Notes: generated by a model from the sequence alone, not told the origin. A stretch of 64,000 nt of DNA from Candidatus Bathyarchaeota archaeon (GCA_026014585.1 JAOZIA010000002.1:465960-529959), one strand, 5' to 3'. Shown: positions 17,241 to 26,889, counted from the first letter of the stretch. A program made the numbers and translations.

Positions 17241-18497
17241 ATGGAAAATTTCCAAGTTAAAGACATGAAATTAGCACCCCAAGGTCACTTACAAATCGAA
17301 TGGACAACCAAACACATGCCTGTCCTAAACATCATCAAAGAGAGATTTGAAAAAGAAAAACCACTTGAAGGTCAAACCCTAGCCGCGTGTCTGCACGTAA
17401 CCAAAGAAACTGCCGTCCTAATCAAAGTCCTCATCGCAGGCGGCGCAAAAGTAGCACTCTGCGGTTCCAACCCACTCTCGACACAAGATGACGTAGCAGC
17501 CGCATTAGCAGATAGCGGTGTACACGTTTACGCTTGGAGAGGACAAAACACCGAGGACTACTACAAATGCATCGAAAAAGTCCTCGAATTTAACCCTACA
17601 ATAACCATGGATGACGGCGCAGACGTTGTCGGCATGATCCACAGCAAACGCCAAGACCTCATCAAAGACATAAAAGGGGGAACCGAAGAAACAACCACCG
17701 GAGTTGTCCGCCTAAAAGCCATGGAGCAAGACGGCAGCCTCAAATATCCAATCGTAGCTGTAAACGAAGCGCTCACCAAGTACCTTTTTGACAATCGTTA
17801 TGGCACAGGTCAAAGCACCATCGACGGCATACTACGCGCGACTTCTGTGCTGTTGGCAGACAAAAACTTTGTCGTTGGCGGATATGGCTGGTGTAGCCGA
17901 GGCATCGCAATGCGTGCACAAGGCTTAGGCGCAAACGTTATAGTAACAGAGGTTCAACCCACACGTGCATTAGAGGCAGTCATGAACGGTTTGCGTGTTA
18001 TGCCTATGTCTGAAGCAGCGGCAATCGGCGACATTTTTGTCACTGCAACTGGAGACATACACGTTATACGCAAAGAACACATGGAAAAAATGAAAGATGG
18101 AGCCATTATATGCAACAGCGGTCACTTTAACGTGGAAATCAACGTGCCTGAATTAGAAGCAATGGCTGTTTCACATCGTACAATGCGTCCCAACATGGAA
18201 GAATATACCACCAAAGACGGCAGACACCTCTACCTTCTCGCAGAAGGACGCTTAGTCAACCTCTCAGCAGCAGAAGGCCACCCATCAGAAGTCATGGACA
18301 TGTCTTTTGCTAACCAAGCGTTATGCTCGGAATATGTTTCCAAATCGGATAAATTACCAGTTAAAGTGTATGTTGTTCCAAAAGAAATCGATGAGTCCAT
18401 CGCTGAACTTAAGCTTAAGTCCATGGAAGTAGTGATTGATACCCTTACAGAGGAACAAAAGAAGTATTTGTCCACTTGGGAAATGGGAACCACATAA
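17241..18497 (+). CDS. ahcY: S-adenosylhomocysteine hydrolase
   Basis: A 418-residue cytosolic NAD-dependent enzyme that splits S-adenosylhomocysteine into adenosine and homocysteine, relieving methyltransferase inhibition. Hallmarks are [39 protein letters not shown], the NAD-binding [11 protein letters not shown] and the NSGHFNVEI and [16 protein letters not shown] segments. Length and motif order match archaeal enzymes. ATG 17241 follows a TATA-like element and an AAGGAA. Several methyltransferases in this window would generate its substrate. Confidence 0.96.
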   Translation: MENFQVKDMKLAPQGHLQIEWTTKHMPVLNIIKERFEKEKPLEGQTLAACLHVTKETAVLIKVLIAGGAKVALCGSNPLSTQDDVAAALADSGVHVYAWRGQNTEDYYKCIEKVLEFNPTITMDDGADVVGMIHSKRQDLIKDIKGGTEETTTGVVRLKAMEQDGSLKYPIVAVNEALTKYLFDNRYGTGQSTIDGILRATSVLLADKNFVVGGYGWCSRGIAMRAQGLGANVIVTEVQPTRALEAVMNGLRVMPMSEAAAIGDIFVTATGDIHVIRKEHMEKMKDGAIICNSGHFNVEINVPELEAMAVSHRTMRPNMEEYTTKDGRHLYLLAEGRLVNLSAAEGHPSEVMDMSFANQALCSEYVSKSDKLPVKVYVVPKEIDESIAELKLKSMEVVIDTLTEEQKKYLSTWEMGTT

Positions 18498-18573
18498 ACA
18501 AGCGGGTATTCGGAAGCATGACAAACTTTAAATTGTCTAACAATATACATGGCATAATAAGTGGTGAATATTA

Positions 18574-18855
18574 ATGGTAAGTAAAGATCAAGGTATAGGT
18601 GGAGCAATACTTGCTGTTTGCGTCATCGTTGCAATACTTTACATCGTCACATTATTCTACCCAGCATGGCTATCAATTATCGGGTTAACACTCAGCGCAA
18701 GCGCCGTTCAGTTCTGGGTAATCGCTGTTCCAGTGTTCGTAGCATTCATAGCTATAATGTTCATTGGCGCATGGATAGGCTGGACAATGACAACAACACC
18801 CCCGCCAAAACCAATCGAAGAAATCACAACCGAAATAGAAGACAAAAAAGAGTAA
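18574..18855 (+). CDS. Two-helix membrane protein of unknown function
   Basis: A 93-residue protein with two hydrophobic helices (about residues 10-32 and 45-70) and a short cytoplasmic tail containing TTPPPKPIEEI, rich in Pro and Glu. No family is recognised. ATG 18574 is preceded by a GGTGA at a suitable distance. It lies 76 bp after ahcY on the same strand but has its own AT-rich upstream region. Confidence 0.6.
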   Translation: MVSKDQGIGGAILAVCVIVAILYIVTLFYPAWLSIIGLTLSASAVQFWVIAVPVFVAFIAIMFIGAWIGWTMTTTPPPKPIEEITTEIEDKKE

Positions 18856-19055
18856 ACCAACTCAGTTTTTCCTTTTTCCATTAAGTAATCATTTTTTTAA
18901 TTTTAAACTAGAGATGTAAAGTATATTGAAGTATGTTACTTTTCTTAGGGGTTATGCGTGGGAATAGTAGTTGTATACGAAAGCATCAACTAAACACACA
19001 AAAACAAGAGTCAACCAATAATAGCAATCTAAATACACATACTGCGGTGACTAAT

Positions 19056-19370
19056 TTGGAAATTTGCGAGTTTCAGGAAATGATGAAAACTCTATATTTC
19101 AAACGTGACAATGAACGAGGTATAGAAGGAAACCTTGATTGGCTCTTCACGGAAGTTGAAGAACTCCGAAAAGCTCTAAAAGAGAAAGACAAGCCAGCAG
19201 CAGAAAAAGAGTTCGCAGATGTTCTCGCGTGGCTTGCATCTATAGCTAACATCACAGGCATAGACTTGGAAAAAGCTGCCTTAGATAAATACAATCACAA
19301 ATGCCCCAAATGCAAAAAATCACCCTGCCAATGCATTTTTAGACCAAACGCGTCTGCCCGAATCCCGTAG
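19056..19370 (+). CDS. MazG-like nucleotide pyrophosphohydrolase with C-terminal Cys cluster
   Basis: A 104-residue protein with the all-alpha NTP pyrophosphohydrolase motif: EVEELRKAL (metal-binding Glu residues) followed by EKEFADVLAWLASIAN. Such enzymes hydrolyse non-canonical NTPs to NMP and PPi. The C-terminus adds CPKCKKSPCQC, which may bind zinc and is not part of the core. I chose TTG 19056 because GGTGA (19046-19050) precedes it; the frame is open to 18933, but that N-terminal extension looks non-coding. Its last 32 bp overlap the convergent HTH gene. Confidence 0.75.
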   Translation: MEICEFQEMMKTLYFKRDNERGIEGNLDWLFTEVEELRKALKEKDKPAAEKEFADVLAWLASIANITGIDLEKAALDKYNHKCPKCKKSPCQCIFRPNASARIP

Positions 19371-19587
19371 ACAACCACACGTAACGCCGGTTACCTTTAC
19401 GTTTAACAGTTGCTTCCGCCTCCAGCAGTTTTAGATGATAGACAACAACGTTATAGGATAAGCCTGTTTGTTGGGAGATTTTTGAAGCTGAAAAGCAGTC
19501 TTTATCCAGAACTGTGAGCACTTTGCTTCGGGCAGCAACACCACTTGTGATGTTTCGGATATTTTTGAGGTAAGCGTTAGGGTGCAT
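19339..19587 (-). CDS. ArsR-like winged-helix transcription regulator
   Basis: An 82-residue protein with a compact winged-helix domain: DKDCFSASKISQQTGLSYNVVVYHLKLLE is helix-turn-helix sequence, followed by a wing (KRKGNRRYVWL). The type resembles archaeal ArsR-family regulators. No ligand domain is present. It lies 41 bp downstream of the PolD large subunit gene on the same strand and overlaps the 3' end of the MazG-like gene. Targets are unknown. Confidence 0.7.
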   Translation of the reverse strand: MHPNAYLKNIRNITSGVAARSKVLTVLDKDCFSASKISQQTGLSYNVVVYHLKLLEAEATVKRKGNRRYVWLSTGFGQTRLV

Positions 19588-19628
19588 GTGCCTTCACGTA
19601 TTATTTTAAATGATTTTTGTTTTAAGCT

Positions 19629-22600
19629 TTAGCTGGAAAAATCGAAAAGTTTTGTTTGCTTGGGTTTTTTGTTGTCAAATAGAGTGGTGATTTCTTCTTT
19701 GATTAAAGCCATGCGTTGTGTGTAATAGCTAGGCAGGCCGTACGTGTCGACCAGCCGCTGTGCTGGCTCCAGATATTTCTCGATACCACCGCGATAAACC
19801 GTCATGGTTAACTGTCCACCACAAAAGGGGCATTTACCTTTAAGAGGCAATCGACGAAATTTTTTGTTACAAGATTTACATCTGAAGCCCTGCGTTGAGA
19901 AAGCACGAAGGTTCCCCGCGATGTCACGAATAAAATGGGTATTCAAAACTTTAAGCGCTACCTGGCGTGCATCCACCGCCTCGATTTTCTCACCCAGTTC
20001 TAGCTGCATGTTTAACTTGTCAATCATTGACTTGAATTCTTTGTAGGAACTATTGGCGTTTCCTAAGTTAATGTTTGAAACTGGAGTGGTGTAATTGAAG
20101 CCTTCGAATTGGGCTTCTGTTCCAAGACGGTGCCCAATAACATCCATTATGGGGTCAACCTGACGAACCTCCCATTTCGCCCATGTCCGCTTGTAAAACT
20201 CCAAAGGGTAAGTTGCGTCCACGTCGAAGTCGTGAGCTTGCCGCTGCACCTCTTTAGTGTTAACAAACGGAATCACAAGAATAGGCGCATCCATGATACC
20301 ACCAATTTGAGCAGGCAAATACACGCGGGAAAAATTCAGAAGAGTGTCCATTGCCAGCATGATAGCATCTTCATCACCGTCACAATCGCGACGTTTTGCG
20401 GAGTACCAAATTGGATGCGCATAAATCACATTGCGGTCAGTGAAACCAGCAACTCTGCCCAAAATGCCAACGCATGTGTGAGGAGCTAAGCCAAAAATTA
20501 GTTGCCCAACGAGGTCTTCGGGTTTTTTGAGGTTATAGTATGCGGGGAGTTTGTAGACACGAGTTAAGAGGTCATCAATGAAGTCTGCTATGTGAATAAA
20601 GTAGTCTCCAGCAGTGTATGGAATCACTATGTCTTGGATTTTTAGCTCCAAAACCTGATCAGGGCTGGTTAAGCTTTTTCCGTGAATATCGTAGAGGTAG
20701 CCAAGTTCACGCAGCTTAGCAACTGTAACGCCTACTTCGGCAGGCGTAATGTGAGTTAGTGGCGCATTGGTGGCGTCAAAGCGAATGGTGCCATCCTTGT
20801 AAACCGATAAGCCATGCTTCGCCCGCAACATGCCCTTCTCAAGAATCTCTGGCGTCTTATTATCATTGGTCATCCCTTTAACTCCACGTAAAATCTTAGG
20901 AACAGGATAACCCAAAGTTTTGCTTGCTTCCTCAAGAAGCTCTTTGAAGTTAAAGGGTTGACGTTGATACTGAACCGAGTTGACTTTACAAGCTGGACAA
21001 AAATTGTCCTTTAAGGCTCTGCCACAACGTGGACAGATGTTTTCTGGCAACGTTTCGCAGCCACAAGAGGCACATTTAACTTTTAGCGTGTATGTTTTGC
21101 AGTTGGGACATTTACGTTTGACCACTTCAACAAAAACTGAGGGCTTTTTAGCAGCCTCCAACAGGTCACGATGCGACCCCCCAGCCAAACTCACAGGAAA
21201 AAGCAGATGCACCAACGGCTTCATTTCACGATGCTTAGCCTTTTCAGGCCTGCCCATTCTGCCGCCAACGTATGTGGGAGCTTTATCCTTGATGGTAACT
21301 CCTGAAAGGGAACTTACTGCTGCTAAAACTGAAGGTTCCTGAACAGTCTCGTTGCCTTTAGGTGAACTATACCCCAAAGCGAATGCCAGCGCGAATGCAT
21401 CATCGTCCATAATTACAACTTTGCCATCTACGAACCTATGAGGCACCAGAATCCGCCTCAAAGCAGTAACAGCAACCTGCTCATTTTGACCAACAATCTT
21501 GGAGGGAACACCATTCGCACATGAAACCTCGCAGTTTTGCAACCATTGCCTAAGTGTTTCAACCTCTTGTGGTGTTGTTAAGCTTGACCAGAAGAGCGTG
21601 AACTTTGGATGTAACGGAAGTCCAAGTCTGCAAAGAGACATTGCCTCGTTGGGTTTAGGCTGGTGTGCAAATGGGTCAAAAAGAAAACTTTCCAACCGTG
21701 CAGGAGAAATCTTTGCTTCCTGCGCAAGCAAGTTTAGGTCGCCGAGGCATTTTTCATTTAGCAGAGCTTTTAGGTCTTGCACCCACCATTCCTCAACGTA
21801 TGCTGAGGGACAAAGAGTTTTGTTAGTGTAGAGGAAATCGCCAAAGCTGATTAAGATGTCGCCGAGAAAGAGGATTTTTTTGATTTTACCTTTTACTTCA
21901 GGAAAGTTCTCTAGAGTAACTCGTACAACTGAATCATCTTTTAAAAGAACCACTGGGCATTCAAGAGAATCCACGGGTACCGTGACGCAGCCTTTACCTG
22001 GAAGCTCAAGACGCATTTGAGTGCCAGCTGCAAGAAAACTCTCCACCACAACCATAGTGGCAGGATGAATCCCAGTCGCAGAAAGCCCCGTGTTTCTTGA
22101 CCTACCATACCGCAACCTAAAGCCGCCCCGCTTGGAAGGAAAAGCAAAAATTGGCCGGCCCGCAATCACGTCATCCATAAAGCCACCTGACTTTTTCTCA
22201 GACTTCTTTTTGAACTCACGTAGCCAATCCCAACCTTGAAAACCGATTTTGTCAATGATAACGTAAACTTTCTGGGCACGACCAACAATGCCATCGTTTA
22301 TAACTCGAAGGGCACCGCCTCGGACACGGTTGGTTTCTACCCGCTCCAAGTTCCGGTAAGATGAAACCTCCACGGGGTCAGATTCAGTTCCTGTACATTC
22401 TACAGGCACCAAGTTAAGACCTTTTTTAAGTTCCTCATCAGAAATGTGATACTGAAACCTACCCACAGAACGCTCATACGTACGTAGTTCTTCAACAAAA
22501 CGGTTGACTTCTTCTTCAGCGGGTTTGTAGCGGTCTAAACCTAATTGGCGTCTAACAAAGTCACCTACAACAAGCGTTAAAGCTTGGTCAGTTCCACCTG

Positions 22601-23054
22601 CGGAGCGAATTGGTCCAGCAAAGTATACAGCCAGATACTTTGAGTGGTCAGCATTAGTTTTTATTTTAACTTGGGCGATGCCTTGAATGGGAGCTGCAGT
22701 TAAGCCTTCAGTGAAAATGGCCAGCGCGGTTCGGATGGCTTGCTCAGCGGCTTTCTCGGGTTCCATTTCGCCAAATTTGCCTGTAGTGATTTCTTCAGCT
22801 ACTTTGAAGGCTACGGCTTCTCGTTGCATCTTGGAGTTTAATTCGCGGATGCTAACGGCGACCCCTTTTGGACCAACAAGACCCTCAACTAGGTCGGCGA
22901 TGTCTTGTGCTACGATGCACTCGGTTTTGAGGGCAGGGTCTAAACCTTTGGATCTGGCTTGGTCGCTAATTGCATACAGCTGCTTTAGCCGATTTTCCAT
23001 TGTGTCGATGTAACCTTTGTAACCCTTACTTATGTTCAAACTGCCGCTTCCCAT
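19629..23054 (-). CDS. polC: DNA polymerase D large subunit (DP2)
   Basis: A 1141-residue catalytic subunit of the archaeal replicative D-family polymerase, with no intein. The N-terminal domain, the AGPIRSAGGTDQA segment, the catalytic region with RRDCDGDED (about residue 900) and C-terminal zinc modules are all visible; Cys pairs include CPNC, CASCGC, CPRC, CPAC, and later CKSC and CPFC. The very C-terminus, KQTKLFDFSS, fits a PCNA-interacting (PIP) peptide. It is the last gene of the elf1-GGGPS-polC strand block. The small subunit is at 30388. Confidence 0.97.
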   Translation of the reverse strand: MGSGSLNISKGYKGYIDTMENRLKQLYAISDQARSKGLDPALKTECIVAQDIADLVEGLVGPKGVAVSIRELNSKMQREAVAFKVAEEITTGKFGEMEPEKAAEQAIRTALAIFTEGLTAAPIQGIAQVKIKTNADHSKYLAVYFAGPIRSAGGTDQALTLVVGDFVRRQLGLDRYKPAEEEVNRFVEELRTYERSVGRFQYHISDEELKKGLNLVPVECTGTESDPVEVSSYRNLERVETNRVRGGALRVINDGIVGRAQKVYVIIDKIGFQGWDWLREFKKKSEKKSGGFMDDVIAGRPIFAFPSKRGGFRLRYGRSRNTGLSATGIHPATMVVVESFLAAGTQMRLELPGKGCVTVPVDSLECPVVLLKDDSVVRVTLENFPEVKGKIKKILFLGDILISFGDFLYTNKTLCPSAYVEEWWVQDLKALLNEKCLGDLNLLAQEAKISPARLESFLFDPFAHQPKPNEAMSLCRLGLPLHPKFTLFWSSLTTPQEVETLRQWLQNCEVSCANGVPSKIVGQNEQVAVTALRRILVPHRFVDGKVVIMDDDAFALAFALGYSSPKGNETVQEPSVLAAVSSLSGVTIKDKAPTYVGGRMGRPEKAKHREMKPLVHLLFPVSLAGGSHRDLLEAAKKPSVFVEVVKRKCPNCKTYTLKVKCASCGCETLPENICPRCGRALKDNFCPACKVNSVQYQRQPFNFKELLEEASKTLGYPVPKILRGVKGMTNDNKTPEILEKGMLRAKHGLSVYKDGTIRFDATNAPLTHITPAEVGVTVAKLRELGYLYDIHGKSLTSPDQVLELKIQDIVIPYTAGDYFIHIADFIDDLLTRVYKLPAYYNLKKPEDLVGQLIFGLAPHTCVGILGRVAGFTDRNVIYAHPIWYSAKRRDCDGDEDAIMLAMDTLLNFSRVYLPAQIGGIMDAPILVIPFVNTKEVQRQAHDFDVDATYPLEFYKRTWAKWEVRQVDPIMDVIGHRLGTEAQFEGFNYTTPVSNINLGNANSSYKEFKSMIDKLNMQLELGEKIEAVDARQVALKVLNTHFIRDIAGNLRAFSTQGFRCKSCNKKFRRLPLKGKCPFCGGQLTMTVYRGGIEKYLEPAQRLVDTYGLPSYYTQRMALIKEEITTLFDNKKPKQTKLFDFSS

Positions 23055-23129
23055 TCACTGTATAGAAGGGTGGGTTATTTTGGTTTTCTAAGAAAAACAA
23101 GAAAATAAATTGAAAAACAAGTAAGCACA

Positions 23130-23885
23130 CTAACGTTTTGCTACTTGGATGCCTTTAATTATTTCTGTAACTCGCTGAGTACCATCAGTTTTTTCAACAA
23201 CATTTCCAGTTACGATAATGTCAGCTCCAGCAGAAACCGCCAATGCTGCTTGCTCATGAGTTCGGATTCCACCGCCAACAATTAAAGGCACATCAATGGC
23301 TTGTTTAACGGCACGTATCATTTCTGGAGGAACAGGAGCCACCACGCCAGAGCCACCTTCAAGATAAATAAAACGCATACCTAAAAACTGTCCAGCAAGT
23401 GCATGTGCAACCACTAATTCAGGCTTATCGAAGGGGATTTTTATTGCTTTACCGACTTTGCCAGCGGTGCCACCATCACCCACGATTATGTAACCCATCG
23501 AGATTGGCTCAATATTAAATTTTTTGACAAGAGGCGCACCTGCAATTTGGGCGCCCATCAAAAAGAACTGTGCTTCAGAGTTTAGAAGAGACATAAACCA
23601 GATGGCATCTGCATACTGACTGATCCCATTTATGTTACTTGGGAAAAGTATCGTGGGAAGGTCCACTACACCTTTTATGGCTTTTATGACGTTGTCAAGA
23701 TGTTCTTCAGAATCAGAAGTTGAACCACCAATCATAATTGCAGAAGTCCCACTGCTAGCAGAGCTTTGCGCAATAGCAGCAGCTTGACTTGGCGTAGCAT
23801 TTTCTGGATCAATCAAAGTTATGTGAATTGCGCCATCGGCTTTTATCTTTTCGAGTAAGTATTTTTCAACTTGCCCATGCATCAC
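23130..23885 (-). CDS. Geranylgeranylglyceryl phosphate synthase
   Basis: A 251-residue TIM-barrel prenyltransferase that forms the first ether bond of archaeal membrane lipids from sn-glycerol 1-phosphate and geranylgeranyl diphosphate. Motifs include HITLIDPEN near the N-terminus, IMIGGSTS, LFPSN, and YLEGGSGV and IVGGGIRT in the phosphate-binding region. Length matches archaeal enzymes. It begins 4 bp after the Elf1-like gene and precedes polC on the same strand. Start ATG 23885, or ATG at codon 2. Confidence 0.93.
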   Translation of the reverse strand: MMHGQVEKYLLEKIKADGAIHITLIDPENATPSQAAAIAQSSASSGTSAIMIGGSTSDSEEHLDNVIKAIKGVVDLPTILFPSNINGISQYADAIWFMSLLNSEAQFFLMGAQIAGAPLVKKFNIEPISMGYIIVGDGGTAGKVGKAIKIPFDKPELVVAHALAGQFLGMRFIYLEGGSGVVAPVPPEMIRAVKQAIDVPLIVGGGIRTHEQAALAVSAGADIIVTGNVVEKTDGTQRVTEIIKGIQVAKR

Positions 23886-23889
23886 GTTT

Positions 23890-24150
23890 CTACTCTTTTT
23901 TAGGTATAGGGGTCCTCTTTGAAGTGCTATAAACGCGGTCAGTTAACATGCAGTAAACATCAACTTCTCCCTGTGCAGGTTTTATTGGGAATTCTTCTTT
24001 TAGCCCACAACTGCTACAGATTGCTACTGAATGCGCATCATCTCGGAAAATTTCCACACGCACTGTTTCTTTTCCGCATCTAGGGCACGAGAAGAACTTG
24101 GGCAAATGCTTTTTTGGTATATGAACAACTTTTTTCCTTCTTCGTCCCAT
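23890..24150 (-). CDS. Elf1-like transcription elongation factor
   Basis: An 86-residue basic protein with an N-terminal GRRRKKVV stretch and a four-Cys zinc ribbon (CPRC...CSSC) in the arrangement of archaeal Elf1 homologues. Elf1 binds RNA polymerase on the central channel and aids elongation. ATG 24150 is followed by the typical arginine/lysine-rich tail. It heads the elf1-GGGPS-polC block and is divergent from the NAD synthase gene. Confidence 0.88.
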   Translation of the reverse strand: MGRRRKKVVHIPKKHLPKFFSCPRCGKETVRVEIFRDDAHSVAICSSCGLKEEFPIKPAQGEVDVYCMLTDRVYSTSKRTPIPKKE

Positions 24151-24238
24151 ACAAACATCCTTCTTTAGTGCTGGTTATGTTTCCTTTAATATTTATCCTT
24201 GTCCTTAAATACTTGCCTAGTCACCATAAAAACAGAGT

Positions 24239-25090
24239 GTGAAAGTTTTGAAGTTAACCGCCTCTGTCTTAGACCTTGACTTCGCTGAAGTTCAAAAAAG
24301 AAGCACCCACTTCATTAAGCAATACGTTAAAAATTGTGGAGCCAGCGGAATTGTGATTGGACTTTCAGGAGGAATTGACAGCGGTGTTATTGCTGCACTC
24401 TCCAGTTTGGCTATAGGAGGAGAGCACGTGATAGGACTGATGCTTCCTGAAAAAGAAACCTTTAACCAAAATGACATCGACGACGCCCAACTGGTCGCGG
24501 ATAAATATGGAATTAAAACCCAGACTTGTGACATCACTCCCGTTCTGGAAAGCTTCTATAATGCAATCATAGGATTTGACATCACAGATAGGCTTTGTAA
24601 AGGAAACATCAAAGCAAGAACAAGAATGACCTATCTTTACTACTTTGCAAACAAAAACAATTTTGTCGTTTGCGGAAGCTCAGATAAATCAGAAACCATG
24701 ATGGGTTACTTTACCAAATGGGGAGATGGCGCATCCGATATTGCACCAATAATGGATCTCTACAAAACACAGGTACGCAAGCTGGCAGAGCATCTGGGTT
24801 TTCCAGCAGAACTCTATACAAAACCCTCCACGCCATCACTTTGGCCCAAGCAGCTTGCAGAAGAAGAAATAGGTATTAAATATGAAACCTTGGACCTAAT
24901 CCTGTTTGGGCTGGAACGGTTCATGACAACAGGAGACATCGCAGAGCAGCTTAATGCACCGCTGGAGCTTGTTGAAAAGGTTAAAGAAAGATGGCTTGCC
25001 AATGAACATAAAAGGCGAATGCCTCTGACTATTAAGATCGGTTACCGAACTGTCGGAGCAGATTTTAGGCTTCCAAGAGAAAACTATTAG
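24239..25090 (+). CDS. nadE: NAD synthase, ammonia-type domain
   Basis: A 283-residue N-type ATP pyrophosphatase that amidates deamido-NAD. The ATP-binding P-loop GLSGGIDSGV is near residue 43, and later GNIKARTRM, GSSDKSE and YTKPSTPSLWP match the NadE active site. There is no N-terminal glutaminase domain in this chain. GTG 24239 starts it. A nitrilase-fold amidase gene follows 9 bp downstream. NAD kinase is also in this window (36552). Confidence 0.95.
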   Translation: MKVLKLTASVLDLDFAEVQKRSTHFIKQYVKNCGASGIVIGLSGGIDSGVIAALSSLAIGGEHVIGLMLPEKETFNQNDIDDAQLVADKYGIKTQTCDITPVLESFYNAIIGFDITDRLCKGNIKARTRMTYLYYFANKNNFVVCGSSDKSETMMGYFTKWGDGASDIAPIMDLYKTQVRKLAEHLGFPAELYTKPSTPSLWPKQLAEEEIGIKYETLDLILFGLERFMTTGDIAEQLNAPLELVEKVKERWLANEHKRRMPLTIKIGYRTVGADFRLPRENY

Positions 25091-25099
25091 GCGAAAGAC

Positions 25100-25933
25100 A
25101 TGACTGAAAAAATCAAAATTGCACTTGCCCAAATAAGCAGCCAACGAGAGAACAAAGAAGCAAACCTCAAAAAAATAGAAAAACTAACGCTAAAAGCAAA
25201 AGAGCAGGACTGTGACCTTGTGATTTTTCCAGAACTATCACTTACAGGTTACGTGGTTAAGGATCAAATCTACGAGTTGGCAGAACCAATTCCTGGACCA
25301 ACAATTAAAAGAATAGAAGCTTTAGCCAAAAGAACAGGTTTACACATTATTTTTGGGATGCCTGAACGTAGCGAGAAAACTAAAGCCACAATCTTTAACA
25401 CCGCGGTTTTGGTTGGTCCAAAAGGTTTCATTGGTAAATACCGTAAAATGTATTTGCCCACTCATAGCGTGTTTGAGGAAAAAAGGTATTTCCGACCAGG
25501 ATATCAAACAGCAGTATTCAACACGGCAATTGGCAGGATTGGACTGTGTATCTGTTATGATATTTTCTTTCCTGAAGTCTTCCGCTTAACAAGATTAATG
25601 GGTGCACAGTTGATTGTTTGTATTTCTGCGTCTCCTGCAGTGAGAAAAGGCTACTTTGAAATTTTAACCTCAGCTCGAGCATTAGAGAACACAGCGTTTC
25701 TTGCATATGTTAATGTTGCGGGTTTGCAGGAAGGCTTGCAGTTTTGGGGTGGAAGCCGAATGGTTAGCCCAGGTGGCGACGTGATTGCTAGGGCAAAGTA
25801 TGATGAGGAAGACTTTGTAGTTTGTGAAATTGACTTTAATGACATGAAAAATTTTGAAACATGGATTCCTACCCTTAGAGATTTACGCCCTGAGCTATTT
25901 GAGGAACTAAAAAAGCAATCAGAAACGCTTTAA
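25100..25933 (+). CDS. Carbon-nitrogen hydrolase (nitrilase fold), possible ammonia supplier to NadE
   Basis: A 277-residue nitrilase-superfamily amidase with a complete Glu-Lys-Cys triad: FPELSLTGY, KYRKMYLP and CICYDIFFPE. Glutamine-dependent NAD synthases carry such a domain fused to NadE; here it follows the ammonia-type nadE by 9 bp as a separate gene, so a two-chain glutamine-dependent synthase is plausible. It may instead be an independent amidase or carbamoylase. ATG 25100, with GGCGAAAG just before. Confidence 0.85.
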   Translation: MTEKIKIALAQISSQRENKEANLKKIEKLTLKAKEQDCDLVIFPELSLTGYVVKDQIYELAEPIPGPTIKRIEALAKRTGLHIIFGMPERSEKTKATIFNTAVLVGPKGFIGKYRKMYLPTHSVFEEKRYFRPGYQTAVFNTAIGRIGLCICYDIFFPEVFRLTRLMGAQLIVCISASPAVRKGYFEILTSARALENTAFLAYVNVAGLQEGLQFWGGSRMVSPGGDVIARAKYDEEDFVVCEIDFNDMKNFETWIPTLRDLRPELFEELKKQSETL

Positions 25934-25970
25934 CCCAAATCACCAATGAATCACAACCACATCACATAAG

Positions 25971-26032
25971 CGTGATATCATACTTTTTCCGTGATTTCTA
26001 CGTGATTTTAGCGTGATTAGAGTGATGTCACG
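25971..26032 (+). repeat. Phased GTGAT repeat cluster A
   Basis: Direct copies of CGTGAT start at 25971, 25990, 26001 and 26012, followed by AGTGAT at 26021 and an inverted TCACG at 26028. Three consecutive copies are about 11 bp apart, close to one DNA helical turn, so a protein could bind them on one face. The pattern is read directly; the binding protein is unknown. Confidence 0.75.
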
Positions 26033-26345
26033 ATTAAGAAATCAAGCAAATACGGCATTTATGTACATGAAAATTAACATGCATATGAGGTAAAAAGTGT
26101 GTTTTAACTTGACGGTAAAATGATAAAATAACCTGAAAGGGGCGTAACACATTTCATAATTTGAAGCATTTACGACAATACAAAGAACAACAAACATAAA
26201 AAATAAAGGCATAAAACAGATTTAAAACTAAAATAACCAATAAAATGAACTCTATTTAATCAATAAAACAAATAAGCATCAGTTACAGCATTTTACGTTA
26301 ATATTTAAGGTTATTTTTTTGGTAATGTTGCTTTTTAGCGCGGGC

Positions 26346-26383
26346 AAAATTTAAAAACATCAAGCCAGTATACAAAACTGTAT
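26346..26383 (+). promoter_or_regulatory. Promoter and dyad operator of the 164-residue protein gene
   Basis: A TATA-like aaaatttaaaaac at 26346-26357 is followed by a perfect inverted repeat ATACA-4-TGTAT at 26370-26383, which overlaps the expected transcription start, 12 bases before the ATG. This is a likely operator, perhaps autoregulatory. Confidence 0.45.
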
Positions 26384-26394
26384 CCATTTTAACC

Positions 26395-26889
26395 ATGGAG
26401 ATAGCACACACTTTGAAGCTAAAAGACAGTGTACAAATCTGGCTAAACGGTGCTTTTTCAGACCCCATAGCCGAAATACTACTTAAAAATAGCCAATTAA
26501 CAAAAACCCAGCTCGAAACATTGTTAATTGACGTTTTGTCCGAAAATATATCAGGTAAACAGCTAAAATACGATGAAAAAGCCTCTTTAAGGCTAACTAA
26601 GGCTAAAATAAGCCGTGGAGCCTTTAACAGGACTTTAAAACAGTCTAAAGAAAACGTCATTAAATCAATCTACACAGTACTGCTGCTAGGTTATTTAGGA
26701 GTATTTGAGAGCTCAACTCTTGATCCCTATCTTGAAATCGCAAATAAATTGCACAGTTATGTGGAGGCTTATCAGGACATATCAGGCGAAGAAGGGGATA
26801 AAGAACGGCAAAAAGTGATAGAAATCATCCGAGAAGAGCTTGAAAATAGCCTAAAAATGCTTTCTAGTCCATCAAAAGAGCCTGTGTGA
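26395..26889 (+). CDS. 164-residue helical protein next to the origin, unassigned
   Basis: A mostly helical, basic protein with the recognisable pattern LKDSVQIWL, DPIAEILLK, LTKTQLETLLIDVL, GKQLKYDEKASLRL and KISRGAFNRTLKQSKENVI, then a hydrophobic stretch IKSIYTVLLLGYLGVF and an acidic helical tail. The SRGAFNRTL part looks like a helix-turn-helix recognition helix, so DNA binding is likely. I believe similar proteins occur in other TACK archaea, but I cannot name a family. Its stop codon lies within a perfect TGTGACGTCACA palindrome. The gene lies between two GTGAT repeat clusters. Confidence 0.7.
   Translation: MEIAHTLKLKDSVQIWLNGAFSDPIAEILLKNSQLTKTQLETLLIDVLSENISGKQLKYDEKASLRLTKAKISRGAFNRTLKQSKENVIKSIYTVLLLGYLGVFESSTLDPYLEIANKLHSYVEAYQDISGEEGDKERQKVIEIIREELENSLKMLSSPSKEPV

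Larger units (their letters stand above)
25934..26394. other. AT-rich intergenic region with GTGAT repeats, left edge of the origin module
   Basis: A 461-bp AT-rich stretch with no convincing coding frame. It holds the GTGAT repeat cluster at 25971-26032, inverted ATCAC copies around 25950-25966, and the promoter and dyad of the 164-residue protein gene. The low GC and repeats resemble origin or plasmid-partition DNA more than an ordinary spacer. Confidence 0.6.

Noticed and set aside
18933..19055. N-terminal extension of the MazG-like protein
   Set aside because: Polar, repeat-like residues with no homology; GGTGA before TTG 19056 supports the shorter protein.
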